Positions 45,971 through 57,000 of a DNA stretch of 64,000 bases are shown piece after piece; the first letter of the stretch is position 1, and each line of letters opens with the position of its first letter. Where the stretch lies: positions 22,366,326-22,430,325 of the forward strand of contig CM055108.1 in NCBI GenBank assembly GCA_029204225.1, in the 5' to 3' direction. The translations under genes and the position numbers were made by a program. This DNA is from Diphasiastrum complanatum. Its lineage: Eukaryota; Streptophyta; Lycopodiopsida; Lycopodiales; Lycopodiaceae. The notes beneath the pieces were generated by a model that ran no database searches, was not told the origin of the DNA, and saw only the letters and a list, made by a program, of their open reading frames with translations.

Positions 45971-45986
45971 TGGTATATTCAGAGCC
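45971..45986 (+). other. Copia primer-binding site with a 3-base insertion
   Basis: TGGTATATTCAGAGCC is the initiator Met tRNA site TGGTATCAGAGCC with ATT inserted after position 6. Confidence 0.7.
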
Positions 45987-46037
45987 TACAGGTTATCACT
46001 ACTGATATTTGAGCAGTGATTTTCTAGGCAACACAAT

Positions 46038-47021
46038 ATGGCTACAACGATCCAAACAAGAGTAGCAATCAGTCTTGATTGTGCAAACTACAGGATATGG
46101 AAATTCAAAATCAAAACACTTCTGAAGGGCGCATCTGGTCAGTGACCGAACTTTCAGAGGTGCAGCCTCCAGAGGGAGACCCGAGGAGAGCTGAATGGAT
46201 CAGGAAGGATGAGCATGCAATGGCAATCATCATTTCGTCCATCAACGAAGATCTACTCATGCAGATTGAAGACTGCAAAAGCAGCCATGCAGCATGGGAA
46301 AGATTAAAACAGAAGTACGAAGTGAGGACTGCAACTTCAGTGATGCATCTTCACAATCAGCTGCAATCCATACGATGGGATGGCAACCAGATAGACCAGC
46401 ACGTTGAGAAAATCAAAACAATCTTCACTCAACTCACTGCATCAGGACATGAGCACCAGTCCCAGCACCACAACAGCTGATGTACTTCATGAAGTCTCTA
46501 CCTACGTCCTATCAACCGTTGAGAATCGTCATACTAAGTCTACCAGATATGACATTCGACAAAGCAATCAGTCTTGTCGTTGATGAGAGACTAATGAGGG
46601 ACGAAGGAGAAGGAAGCAGTGATCAAGAAAAGCTCTCTTCACAAAAGGAAAGAAGAAGAACAAGAACAATCCCAGATTCGACAAGACAAAGTCCTCGAAT
46701 CAACAATATTCTTCTTGTGATCACTATCACAAACTAGGCCATACAACCAATAAATGTTGGTTCAATCCAACAGTACCTTGCATGCACTGCAAGAAGAAGA
46801 GGCACTCTGCATACAATTGCATATTCAACCCAAAAAGAAAGAACAAGGTTGAGAAAACAAATGTTGCAGAGTCATCCAAAGATGCAGATAAAGGTGATGA
46901 TGAAGCTTCAATGAGCTACATTGAACAAGACTACGATGTAGTCATTGATTCGGTAGCAACATCACACATCACCTGCAACAAGAAAATCTTGATCGACTTT
47001 AGAGAACTCGAAAATAACTAG
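46038..47021 (+). pseudogene. Copia gag and start of protease
   Basis: MATTIQTRVAISLDCANYRI starts at 46038. After a frameshift near 46130 it reads RRAEWIRKDEHAMAIIISSI, SHAAWERLKQKYEVRTATSV and DQHVEKIKTIFTQLTASGHE. Another shift near 46480 leads to YFMKSLPTSYQPLRIVILSL. Two knuckles are readable at about 46700-46830: HYHKLGHTTNKCW, with the first Cys pair partly lost, and CMHCKKKRHSAYNC, intact CCHC. The protease opens DYDVVIDSVATSHITCN, with Val for Gly/Ser around the catalytic Asp, and a stop follows at 47019. Confidence 0.82.
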
Positions 47022-47287
47022 CTGCGAACACTGTCAGGTCAAGTAGAACTACCAGGAGCACTCTACGTGCCTTCACTGAGAAAAGATCTGCTATCAGTCT
47101 CCAAGATGGCAGATCTTAGAATTCGAGTTTTATTCGATGACAATACATGTCGTATGATCAAGAAAACAACAAACAAATTGCTGACGGTTGGATGTAGAGA
47201 AGAAACCTCTACCAAGCCAAGATAATCAGCAATTCTGATAGCATATTAAATGCATCAGAAAATGAAGATCAGCTCTGGCACAGAAGA
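47022..47287 (+). pseudogene. Copia protease end and pre-integrase start
   Basis: Reads ALYVPSLRKDLLSVSKMADL, the conserved protease tail, then degraded sequence leading to QLWHRRMYHLNM, the first His pair of the pre-integrase zinc region. Confidence 0.7.
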
Positions 47288-47899
47288 ATGTATCATCTAA
47301 ACATGAGGAGTCTGTATGACATGTGCAAGAAAGACATAGTCACATGTATGAAGATATCGAGACCCGATACTGAGTTCTACGAAGCCTGTCAGAAAGGCAA
47401 ACAACATCGGAATCCATTCACACATGAGGCAAGAAGAGCCAAAAAAGCTCTTGAGCTCGTCCACTCAGATGTCTGTGGACCGATGAAAATGGATTCGCTC
47501 TCAAGATCGAGGTATTTCCTAACATTCATAGATGATTACAGTCGGATGACTACGATCTACTATCTAAAGAAGAAATATGAAGTGTTTGACTCTTTCAAGA
47601 ATTTTGTGGCATTTGCGGAGCGACACACCTCAAAGAAGATTCAGATCATCAGATCTGACAATGGAGGTGAGTACAAGAGCAAAGAATTCTCAAAATTATG
47701 CCAAGAACAGGGGATAGAGCATCAGTTTACTCCTGCGTACACACCAGAATACAACGGTGTCGTAGAAAGAAGAAACCAGATGCTAGTCGAAGGAGCCAGA
47801 TGCATGATGGCACATGCTCGATTGCCAAGTCAATTCTGGGCTGAGGCAATAGCTGCAGCAGTACACCTACAAAGCACGGTTGGTTGCGTGAGAATTTGA
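47288..47899 (+). pseudogene. Copia integrase core
   Basis: The frame is open over 203 codons. It has LVHSDVCGPMKM (first Asp), FIDDYSRMTTIYYLKKK, RSDNGGEYKSKEFSKL (second Asp) and GVVERRNQMLVEGARCMM (Glu), so the DDE triad is complete. In the zinc region FYEACQKGK has Tyr for the first Cys. The core ends WAEAIAAAVHLQST and is joined at about 47868 to RT sequence (YKARLVA in another frame); the integrase C-terminus and the first part of RT are deleted. Confidence 0.88.
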
Positions 47900-48790
47900 G
47901 CAGCAAGAAGGCATTGGTTTTGAAGAAACCTTAGCACCCGTAGCTAAGATGGTAACTATACATTCTATCATTGTTATTTCTACTTTCTATGGTTCGAAGA
48001 TCTAGCAAATGGACGTTAAATCTGCCTTTCTTAATGGAGTGCTGGATGAAGAGGTGTACTTAGTACAACCTCAAGGATATGTTGAGCCAGGTAGAGAGCA
48101 TCTTGTTTGTAAGCTCAACAAAGCGATTTATGATATTGAAGCAAGCATCATGGGCATGGTACTCTTGCATTGATGAAAACTTCAAGCGAAGGGGAATGGT
48201 AAAGAGTGATGCTGATCCTAATCTTTACATTGTAAGACAAGATTCAGATATAGTGTTCATTGTGTTGTACGTGAATGATTTGATTATTACAAGAAGTAAT
48301 GAGAGCTTAATTGATGAAATCAAATCAGATCTTTCAATGCTTTTGACATGAGCGATCTAGGATTGATGCACTATTGTCTTGGTATTGAAGTATGGCAAAA
48401 GGAAGATGTGTTCTTTCTTACACAAAGCAAATATGCATGAGATTTGTTTTATAAGTTCAATATGCAGGATTGAAAGCCTTTGAGCTTACCTATGGATGTC
48501 AACACGAAGCTTACTGCATATGACGAATCTGAGAAATTGGATGCTTATTTGTATAGGAAGCTAGTGGGTAGTTTGATTTATTTGACACACACACGACCTA
48601 ATATTTCTTATGTTGTTGGTGTTGTTAGTCAATATATGCAAGATCCTAGTCAAGCACACTGGAAGTCTGCTAAACGTATTTTGGTTTGAAGTATGATCAA
48701 TGACTATAGTTTCATGGAGCAGCAAAAAGCAACCTAAATTAGTCTTATCCTTGATGAAAGCTAAATATCGTCCTTGATACCTACACTGAT
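47870..48790 (+). pseudogene. Copia reverse transcriptase and RNase H remnant
   Basis: Begins GIGFEETLAPVAKMVTI with stops on both sides, then QMDVKSAFLNGVLDEEVYLV (first Asp). The catalytic block reads FIVLYVNDLIITRSNE, so the first Asp of YVDD has become Asn and the enzyme is dead. LVGSLIYLTHTRPNISYVVG follows from 48480. Near 48715 the RNase H start reads SWSSKKQPKLVLSLMKAKY with Lys for the catalytic Glu. The 3' LTR is not recognised beyond this point. Confidence 0.82.
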
Positions 48791-49189
48791 ACTCTCACAA
48801 GAAGCAGCTCTTTAATATCCGTTCTCCAAGTAATCCGAGATCCTTTAATAGGAATTTATTTTATCAGTTGGCATCAACATCCAAGCCAACACAATTCTTA
48901 TAGTATTCTATATACATCATCATGGTTGTATAACATAGCTGAAAGAACCTTTCTATTGTATACATTGCAAGTAATGAAAGCTGAGTACTAAAATTCTAAT
49001 AGATATAAGTTAAATAAAAAAAAACTTATTGTGCAAACAAACTAGAATTTACACAAAAATCTGTTTACCTCAATTAATTTGATATTTGTTAAACCAAGTC
49101 GTTGGTATGTGTTTGATAATACTCGGAAACATGGCATCACAATCTTATGTGTTAAGCTGGTAGAATTCATCTTAACACATTAAAAATTT
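48791..49189. other. AT-rich spacer
   Basis: No gene or LTR boundary recognised between the RNase H remnant and the fossil coding region that follows. Confidence 0.4.
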
Positions 49190-50660
49190 GAAACTCCATT
49201 TATTTTGATTGAAATAATATTTAGACTTCGATGAGTCTAAAGATTCTAAAAAAGCTTCTTCTTTCATATTTGAAGTTGGTTTTTCTACCACCGATAAAGT
49301 TGAGAAGTTGAAAATAGTAGATTTGGATCCATATTTTCAATATACAAACGTATATTATGATGATTGAACTAATCTTGATCCTACACGAAATAAGACTCTA
49401 TTTTTTCGTGTTTCTTGTTCTTCTTGTTTGATTCTAGATCTTTGGTTGGGTGGTCTTCCTGCTTATAATATAAATAGTGAACCTTTACCTTATTTGATAA
49501 TTCAAATCTTTTTGAATTTACAAAGGCTAAGGCTCTTCACATAATAGCCACATACCTCAACGAGTCTTCTGATTTTATTGATTATAAGATTGATGATCTT
49601 CTGCTTGAGGTAGATGATCTTAAAGACTATGATTTTTTTTTGGGGGAAAGAATGTTTGCATATTTTAGTTCAAGAACATGAAGCCAATCTACCCACAGAA
49701 GAATATAATTAACTTGGTTTTTCATAGCCAAGTATTTATGATCTCATTTTGTTGATGTCAACAAGGATTCATAACATTGACCATGAAAAATTCATAGAGG
49801 ATGACAAAGCAAAATGTGTAAGTATTGTGTCGTGTTGTTTTAATCAATTTTTTTAAACCAGATTTTATAAAATTTGAAAACGAGCTTATTCTTTTTATGA
49901 CATAAAAATGTCTTTCTAGATGAGTTTGCAATCTATCGAGGAGGCTTGAGAATTTTGTTGGTGAATTTCAAAGAAATATCCATTGAGTCACTATTTTGAA
50001 ATTTTTATTTCAATCTATCAAAATAAATGTTGCCCATTCAAAGTTTAATCCACATGGAGAAACAATGATAACGACAATTAATACACTTTCTCATTTTCTT
50101 GGAGGCCATAATTTTACCAAAGTGCATAGAAATATATTTATCGAGAAAACAATTGCAATAAAAACCTTAGGATATGGACATGTAAATTCCATACTCAAGT
50201 CTTCACATTTTCCATAATATGCTGCATATGTTGACCTGAGTAAGTGTGGCTACTATATTATGGATTCATATGGTAGAAAATAGATATTGTATGACTCTTA
50301 AGTTGCAACTTTCATTTGAAGTATCAAAATGGACTTGACTGAAAGAGATTAAAATATTTGTACTATATTACATTTCAAAATACAAACGAATTCTGAATGT
50401 GTATTGTCTGTCAATTTGTAGAAGTTTGAATGCTTTGATAAAAAATTTCATAATTTGTCGATTTTGTATAATGAATTTGCACTCTTTTATAAAAGCATTG
50501 GAAAAGTTTTAAAATGTAGATATTTTTTCTATTTGGTCCACCATGTTGTATACTTATATGGAATGATGCTCTTGCTTGGCAATGAGATTTTCTATTCCTT
50601 GTGATACACTAAGTAGTGGAATATTCCACACCCTGGTGCATTTATTCATAGGAAAAAGTA
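49190..50660 (+). pseudogene. Fossil coding region of unknown family
   Basis: Plus-strand translation gives long codon-like runs broken by stops and one or two frameshifts: SKKASSFIFEVGFSTTDKVE, KTLFFRVSCSSCLILDLWLG, GGLPAYNINSEPLPY (49225-49520); FTKAKALHIIATYLNESSDF and a run of IDYKIDDLLLEVDDL (to 49640); FIEDDKAKCVSIVSCC (about 49790-49840); and from about 49917 one frame with NVAHSKFNPHGETMITTINT, LSHFLGGHNFTKVHRNIF, AAYVDLSKCGYYIMDSYGRK and KFECFDKKFHNLSILYNE up to about 50600. None matches gag, protease, integrase, RT, RNase H or transposase motifs I know. Size would be about 450-480 residues. A captured host gene, an endogenous virus-like gene or an unfamiliar transposon protein are all possible. 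Confidence 0.5.
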
Positions 50661-50793
50661 GTAGGTACATTGATGAAAAAGATATATACACCCCGAAGGG
50701 GAAGTTTAAACAAAACTAAGCTCAAACAAGAGCGAAGCTTGCAGTAAAGTTAAGTTAATCTAGATCCTGGCATTAAAAATAAAAGTGCATAAA

Positions 50794-51531
50794 CTATGAT
50801 GATGTCAGTGGGAGTCTGCCAACTGACTGCAGCAGATCAGAAAAGTGAAGAGGTAGTGAGTCGGCTAATGAAGGGAGATGAGATGTAGCAGACCCAGCCA
50901 CTGTCGCCCGTTGCAGAATTGATAGGGCCTGAGCACGTTGCAGGGCAATGGAAATACGTTGTTTGAAAGAAGCCACGAGAATAGAACCAGGAATATCTTG
51001 ACGCTCTGTCGTCTGATGAGAACACATGCGAAAAAAATCCTCAAAGCGTCGATGCAAGGTGCCATAAGTCTCAATTGCCAGGGGAAGGAAAGCATCAGTG
51101 GGGTGCCTGTCGGAGTAGTTTTTTTCCTTCTCTTGTGCTACCACGCCTGCCGCTTCTCCTGGTGTGAAGGCAGAGCGAGGCAATAGGTCACCACGCGTGG
51201 GATCAACAACAACAACATCTGCCAAAGTACGAAGCCCATCTCGAAAGAGGACAATGTCAACACGCCTGCGGGAAGAGTGGGACGCGGAAGAAGGAAGGAC
51301 ATGAGACTGCTCTCTAAGGACATGGAATCCTCCATCTCTGGCTATAGCGGCCGCTGCATCTCTGACAACATCATGCGTAGTTGTGCGCTCACTTCCAGAA
51401 GGACAACGGAGGAGGTGGATAGCAAGAGCATCAATAGGGTGACCACAAACACACCTGGAGAGACCCAAGACTGAAGGATGAGGTATCCCCAAGCGAAGAC
51501 GAAGAGCAGTGGTGAAGATGGCCGAAGACAA
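50794..51531 (-). pseudogene. LINE C-terminal Cys/His motif and restriction-like endonuclease
   Basis: Open over 245 codons. The motif CVCGHPIDALAIHLLRC (Cys27, Cys29, His39, Cys43) precedes the nuclease, as in R2-type elements. The nuclease shows RRRVDIVLF (Asp92), LADVVVVDPT (Asp105, Asp110) and, further on, EKEKNYSDR, fitting the PD-(D/E)xK-like arrangement with a KxxxY-type tail. TYGTLHRRFEDFFRM follows. The stop is at 50794. This part looks intact; the assignment rests on motif order and spacing. Confidence 0.78.
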
Positions 51532-52130
51532 GCGAAAGGAAGGAATAACAGGCCGAGCTGACAGTCAAGTCCCCGCACCAGGACCCGCACAAGAAATAAG
51601 TCGAGCTCGATGCAACGCCGAAGGAGCCTCAGAGAGCATGCTGGAAAGGGTTTGCTTGTGCACGCGCTCCAAGAGGGTCTCTTGCAAGTGATCTGAACTG
51701 AAAGTGAGGAGTTGCTCAAAAGGAGGAAGACAAGCTTGGACAGAGAGGGGGAAGAGCTCTCGCGCAGCGATGAGGAGGTGCTGGAAAGGCAAAGAACTGC
51801 TATCCACATGAGCAATGCAATCCGCCAGGAGAGGGCGAAATCCAGAGAGGAACCGAGAAGACAAAACGGGGGCGACAAGAGCCCAGCTCCCAAGAAAAGT
51901 TGCAGTGCAGAAGAAACCGTAGAGATAAGACCCACATCCCCACAAGAAATGGGTAACCGAGCCTGGTTCCGAGCTGAAAGGATTTCCACACCATCTAAAG
52001 AACCTGGGCCCAAAAGGCGGCCAAAAACATCCATAATAGAGCTGTCAAAGTAAGAGAGAAAATGCAAAAAGTCCTAAGTAGGGGGGGAAAGTCCACAGCA
52101 GATAAGAAGGACGCTGGATAAAGCAAGACG
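51532..52130 (-). pseudogene. LINE connector between RT and endonuclease
   Basis: Minus-strand frames here are Leu-rich and codon-like (for example 52067-51342 and 51945-51565) and presumably encode the thumb and linker, but stops and shifts prevent a single reading. No named motif. Confidence 0.55.
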
Positions 52131-53175
52131 TCAAGATGCCAAACGCAACCTGAGTGTCGCCCAACCGGGGAAGCAGATCTGAATGAGCAACATCCTCCTA
52201 GAGAGCCTCACCAAGAAAAGCAGAGCTGAAGGACGCAGACCCGAAAAGAACACCCAAAATGCGAATGCCATCCGAAGGAGCAAGGAAACCTTGAGGAGGA
52301 ACAAAGTCTGGAGGAAGACCTGCTGGAGACCACACTGAACACTTGCGAGGTTGAATAGACAAACCAAGAGAAGCCAGCTGCTCAGAGAAATGATGAAATG
52401 TGAGGAGCACCGTAGGAGCAGGACCAACAATATGAGTGTCATCGGCAACCGAAGGAAATAAGCAGGAGGAAAAGGCCTCTGCAGAAGCTCAAAGTGCACG
52501 GAAATGAGCCAGAGCGAAAGGAGGACCACCCAAAGGATCACCTTGACGAGTACTTGCTGCAGACTAGATAGTAAAAAGATCCCCAGAGCGCACATGGTGA
52601 CTATAAAAGAGAGGAGTCTCAGTAGCATAGAACAACCACACAAATGGGATAAGCAGAGCCAACTCACCACCAGCAGTGCGCAGCTCCCGAAAGATCGCAG
52701 CTCCAGAAACAGAGTTAAAAGCGTTGGAAACATCCACTTGGAAAACAACCCAGTCAGGATGGAGATCAAGGGTGGCACGCAAACCATGAATGACAGCTTC
52801 ACAGCCACCGGGAGTAGAGACGCCAAACTGATGAGGGGAGAGCAAAGAGGCAAAAATCTGTTGAAACTGAAAATAGATAGAGCGACTAACAAGACGAAGG
52901 AGGACTTCGCCAATAGCGATAGGACGGATGCCACCCGAGGATTTAGTCATGGCGATCAAACGAGACGCAGACAAAAGACGTGCAACAGAAGAAGGAATGT
53001 AACCAGAGGCGATAAAAGAGCAAACCTGAAAGAGTTGAACAAAGCCACTGGCAGAATCCTCAGGTGGAAAGCAATCACGAAGGTGCTCATAGACCAAACC
53101 GGAGGGACCACCAACAGCAAGACGAGGACTACGATGGACCTTCAGAAGCAGGATGAAGAGCTTGGAGAGCAACAA
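52131..53175 (-). pseudogene. LINE reverse transcriptase
   Basis: RT primes on nicked target DNA. The open part (53175-52564) has GGPSGLVYEHLRD, VARLLSASRLIAMTKSSGGI with RPIAIGEVLLRLVSR (fingers), QFGVSTPGGCEAVIHGLRA and VVFQVDVSNAFNSVSGAAIF, with the first catalytic Asp. A stop at 52566 is followed by STRQGDPLGGPPFALAHF (motif B). After a frameshift, VADDTHIVGPAPT (52432-52449 on the plus strand) carries the catalytic Asp pair (FADD or VADD in the family). LGLSIQPRKCSVWSP and GIRILGVLFGS close the thumb. All key residues are present; only the frame is broken. Confidence 0.88.
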
Positions 53176-53179
53176 TAGT

Positions 53180-54017
53180 ATCAGCAGAAGAGGGAGCAGG
53201 TGTGAGAGGAGCTAAAGCTCGAGTTGCGCGAGAATACTCACCAACTTGCCCAAGATGTAGGGTGCGACGAAGGCGACGGTGGAGAGGTGAGACGCCTTGA
53301 GGTCGAAAGTCCTATGAGTTGCGAGCAGCAAGTGCCTGACAACGTGCAAAGTATTCATCATGAAGCATTTCCCTGTCTCCCGATATAAAGCAACGAAGGC
53401 GAGCACGAGTTTCTCTATGACCAGCATCCCCACCCCTCGAAGGGAGGACTAGACAACAAAGGGGAAAAAGAAGAAACAGATTCCAACCCACAATGTCAAA
53501 GGAGTCAATAGCGAAGCGATCAAGAGGAAGACGCATAGCAACTTGAGTTTCACAACGGAGAGCGAGGGGAATATAAAGTAAAGCCTTGGACGAGGGAAGC
53601 CCAAGTGAAAAGCTCCGAGGACGTCAAGGGAAGAAATCCAAGACCAAGCTGAAGCAGAGGGGGAATGGGGTGCTGACAGAGGAGGGTGATTTTGAGACCA
53701 CTAAAGCAAGCAGGACAATAACGCTGGTGACGGGCAAGACCTCCTCTAGGAGAGAAGAAATGACCACAAGCATGACAAGGAACCCGTTCAGGGGGTTGAG
53801 AAGGCAATGCAACAAGGGTCGAAGGAGGCTCACAACCAAGCGAGGGAGTAACAATGCCATGGAAAGAGGTGGGCGAAGGAGGAACAGAGGGTGATGAGAC
53901 AAGCGTGAAACCCAACACAACCTGACGCGAACGAGGAGGAGAGTCTGGAGGGGGAGATACAGTTGAAACATGTCGTTTGAGACTGACAGGACGAAGTTGA
54001 GAGATGTCCGAAGCCAT
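53180..54017 (-). pseudogene. LINE N-terminal region with CCHC zinc finger
   Basis: Starts MASDISQLRPVSLKRHVST at 54017. A Pro/Ser-rich stretch precedes the finger CHACGHFFSPRGGLARHQ, with Cys81, Cys84, His97 and Cys101 (C-x2-C-x12-H-x3-C), the position of the DNA-binding finger in R2-type LINEs. In another frame (53536-53312) it continues as LRCFISGDREMLHDEYFARC, then VGEYSRATRALAPLTPAP (about 53250-53195), a conserved lead-in to RT in this kind of LINE. Two frameshifts or stops separate the parts. Confidence 0.75.
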
Positions 54018-54030
54018 GAGAACAACTGTA

Positions 54031-57000
54031 CAAAGGGATCCCTGTGATGGACCACCTCACCAACTGAATTGAGATCTTTTTTATATTTTTTTTATTTTTC
54101 TTCACATGGAATGTCGACCATATGTTTAGACTTCTACAATTTCTTGCTCTGCAAAGCAATGTGTGATTGTCTTATCAATAGCTTTCTCATAGTTTTCTCG
54201 ACTTAGCTCGTTATGGTAAAACTAAATTTTAGAAATTTAAAATGCTGCATTTTTTTAGAGATAGGTCAATTTTTATTGAAATCTATAAAATTTTGAAGCT
54301 TTCTCTATTTAATTTTATGAAATTGAGATGTTGTCAAAAATCTTCAGTTTGATAATAGTTTGCCCAATTAAATAATAGATTAGAATTACAAAGGTAAGCC
54401 ATTGAGATTGATCAACAAACTAGAAAATCAAAACAATGGACAATACATTGCTTTGTCTTCTGCTACTTAGCAGACAAAATTTCCATCATCAATCGACAAG
54501 AGTACGTGATATTTGAACTACATTAATAACATCAATGGCTAGTTGAAACAATATTGCTAAAAAGCCACAACATCAAAGGATGTGCATATGGTCTTTTGGA
54601 AAGGTTGGTTTAGCATTCACAAAGCAAATGGATTTATGGTCAATATGTTTAATGGGAAACACTTGCATTCATGGTCTTTTGTCATGAATTTGACAAAAGG
54701 CCATTAGAATAAACAGGTTCAAAATTTTGAAAAATAAGCATGAAACACTCTTTACGTGAAGCACATACAACGACAAGGCATTTACCAATCTCTGTGACAA
54801 TTGCCTCCATGCTACTAAGAGACTAATATCGACACTACAATGTTGGTGTACCACAATCTTATGCATGTTGACAACTCCATGATAAACATAGTGTCCAAAG
54901 CAATAAGTACCAAGACAGTTGCATTGACCTGGTAGTTGGCAATGCTATGAGGTTTTGTAAAGATATAAAGATTCCAACTACAATTTAATCAAACATTGTA
55001 TGTGTTGTCCAAACACAAACTATGTTGCATCACTAAAGGTCGAGATAATCGCATATATTATGTGGCATTTTATTTTAAACACTTGATGTTGCGTTTAACT
55101 CAATGTCATGGCAATGACACGACAAGCTTAAATTGTTACTATGGCTATTGATAGTAGATACATAACATAATATTGCCAAGTCATCATCAACAAACTATGC
55201 TATTTGATGATTTTTGTAGAGCTCCTTATTAAGACCCAATCTCCATGTCACAATGCAACACCCTACTTCTGGATACTCAGCCTACCGAGTAAAAGAAGCA
55301 AATTGCAAACAAAATGAAGTAATTAGTCCCTGACAAGTATACTTGGACATAGAAAGAACAAAGTACCTTATATACCCTAAAGGAGGTTTTAAATAGGTTC
55401 AAATCTTCTGATTTGATCTATAGTCTGCAAGGAGATTATGTACTATGTAGTGCCCTACTGTACAAAGAAAATCCTGAAAATGTATTGAAATGCACGGAGA
55501 AGATGAAGTTTCAAAACCTTGAAAGATCGGAAATAATGATGCATAGCACAAAAAGCTCTATCTCTCTCAACAACTAAAGTCCAGAAGTTCAAGAGATCAT
55601 AAAGAAATCAAACCTGAAAACTAGAGATCGTACATCAAAATGATGTGTTCTCCCAAAAGCCCAGAAGCTGAAGTATGACAACATGGTGTGGCACCTATTA
55701 TAGATGGGAATTTAAAGCCTAGAACATGAGTGATAGTCATTTCCACACCAGGAAAGTATTTTGAAACCAAGTTATGAGCAAAACAACACAACTAAAGACA
55801 TACCAAGAGAACACTTCAACACTCTATATGTATGTAGACCAATTATTAAAGAGCAATGATAACCAACGGGAGAACAGTTGTCTACACTAGCAATCTCCTC
55901 TATCTAAGCTGTGAATCATCATCGTGAACTAAGCCACTTTGGAAGTTAACCGATCTAACTGAACTAGGAAACTAGTCTCCACTCCATCAACTTCTAATAA
56001 AAAGGCCAATAGCCCTATGAGTCTGTGTCGATCCATTGTCCGTATAGCTGTACAGATGCCCCTATCCATAATACTTGAATCATAACCATATGGAACGCTG
56101 CTGAAAATTGATGTACAAATTATAGCTTTCTACAATCAATATAACGTACAAATGCTACTTGGTCAAATGAAAGTAACAGCAGCTCCAAAAATGCAGGACA
56201 AATGCTCATTCAAGACAGCAAAGAAAGGTGACCAGAGGACGCCATATATGCAAATGGGACCTTGGTTTGATCAGAACATATGAAAAACTTCATGGGAAAA
56301 GGAAAAATTCAGCTTCAAAGATGAAATAGAGATTATGGCTTTAGGCAGTCACCAATATTGAGGTAACTCTTAGATCAAATTGGATCCAAAGCAGTTCCAA
56401 GGTGATCCCAACTTGTGAAAGACAAATCAACAACACTGGAAATGCAGCAGTTTTGTTCCATACCAATCTATGTGCTACATATAATAGATACCAAACAAAA
56501 TATATCTCAAAACATGTAAGAAATGAGTCCAAAATAAGTGACCAATGCAAGGTCGGAAGTTGGAGGCATAGATTACTAAATTCCTCAAATCAGCCCATAG
56601 ATGTTGGCAGATGACAATCTGCCAATCTAAATTTAGAAATATGGCAAATATGTCCGAATAAAGTAGTTGAGAGTTCACAATCAAACTCATACCTAGGACA
56701 AATTTGGCATTTGTAGCCGAAAGAGTTGGCCAAAGAGGATCCCAATCACCAACTTTCCAGGCATGTAACTCACAAAATAAAAAATGATTAGCTGAGCCAA
56801 GAATGTAGTGCAGCTTTATTTTAAGTAGCCAAATAGAACCCAATGCTAGAGTAGCTAGTGTCCTACCTTTAGGAAGCCACATAAGAAAGAGCATGATGAA
56901 ACTGCAAGTGCTTTCCATTGCCAGAAGTGAAAAGCTCCGATCTTTTGGGTTCCAAACCCTTTCTTTCTTCATGCATACAAAAATAATGATCCAGCAATAA

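Larger units (their letters stand above)
50690..54030 (-). mobile_element. LINE (non-LTR retrotransposon) with N-terminal zinc finger and C-terminal restriction-like endonuclease
   Basis: One minus-strand protein is spread over several frames: zinc finger (54017-53550), a middle region, RT (53175-52131), a connection, and a Cys/His motif plus endonuclease (51531-50794). This order, with no apurinic-type endonuclease in front, is that of the R2-like early-branching LINE groups, which insert with a restriction-like nuclease. GC content and codon use are clearly higher than in the surrounding AT-rich DNA, which suggests a separate origin or younger age. About 100 bases of untranslated sequence follow the stop at 50794 toward 50690. 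No poly-A tail is evident. Frameshifts make this copy inactive. Confidence 0.85.

Noticed and set aside
51712-53178. Plus-strand frames rich in Arg/Lys/Glu/Thr within the LINE
   Set aside because: They are antisense to the LINE protein and reflect its Leu/Ser-rich codons.
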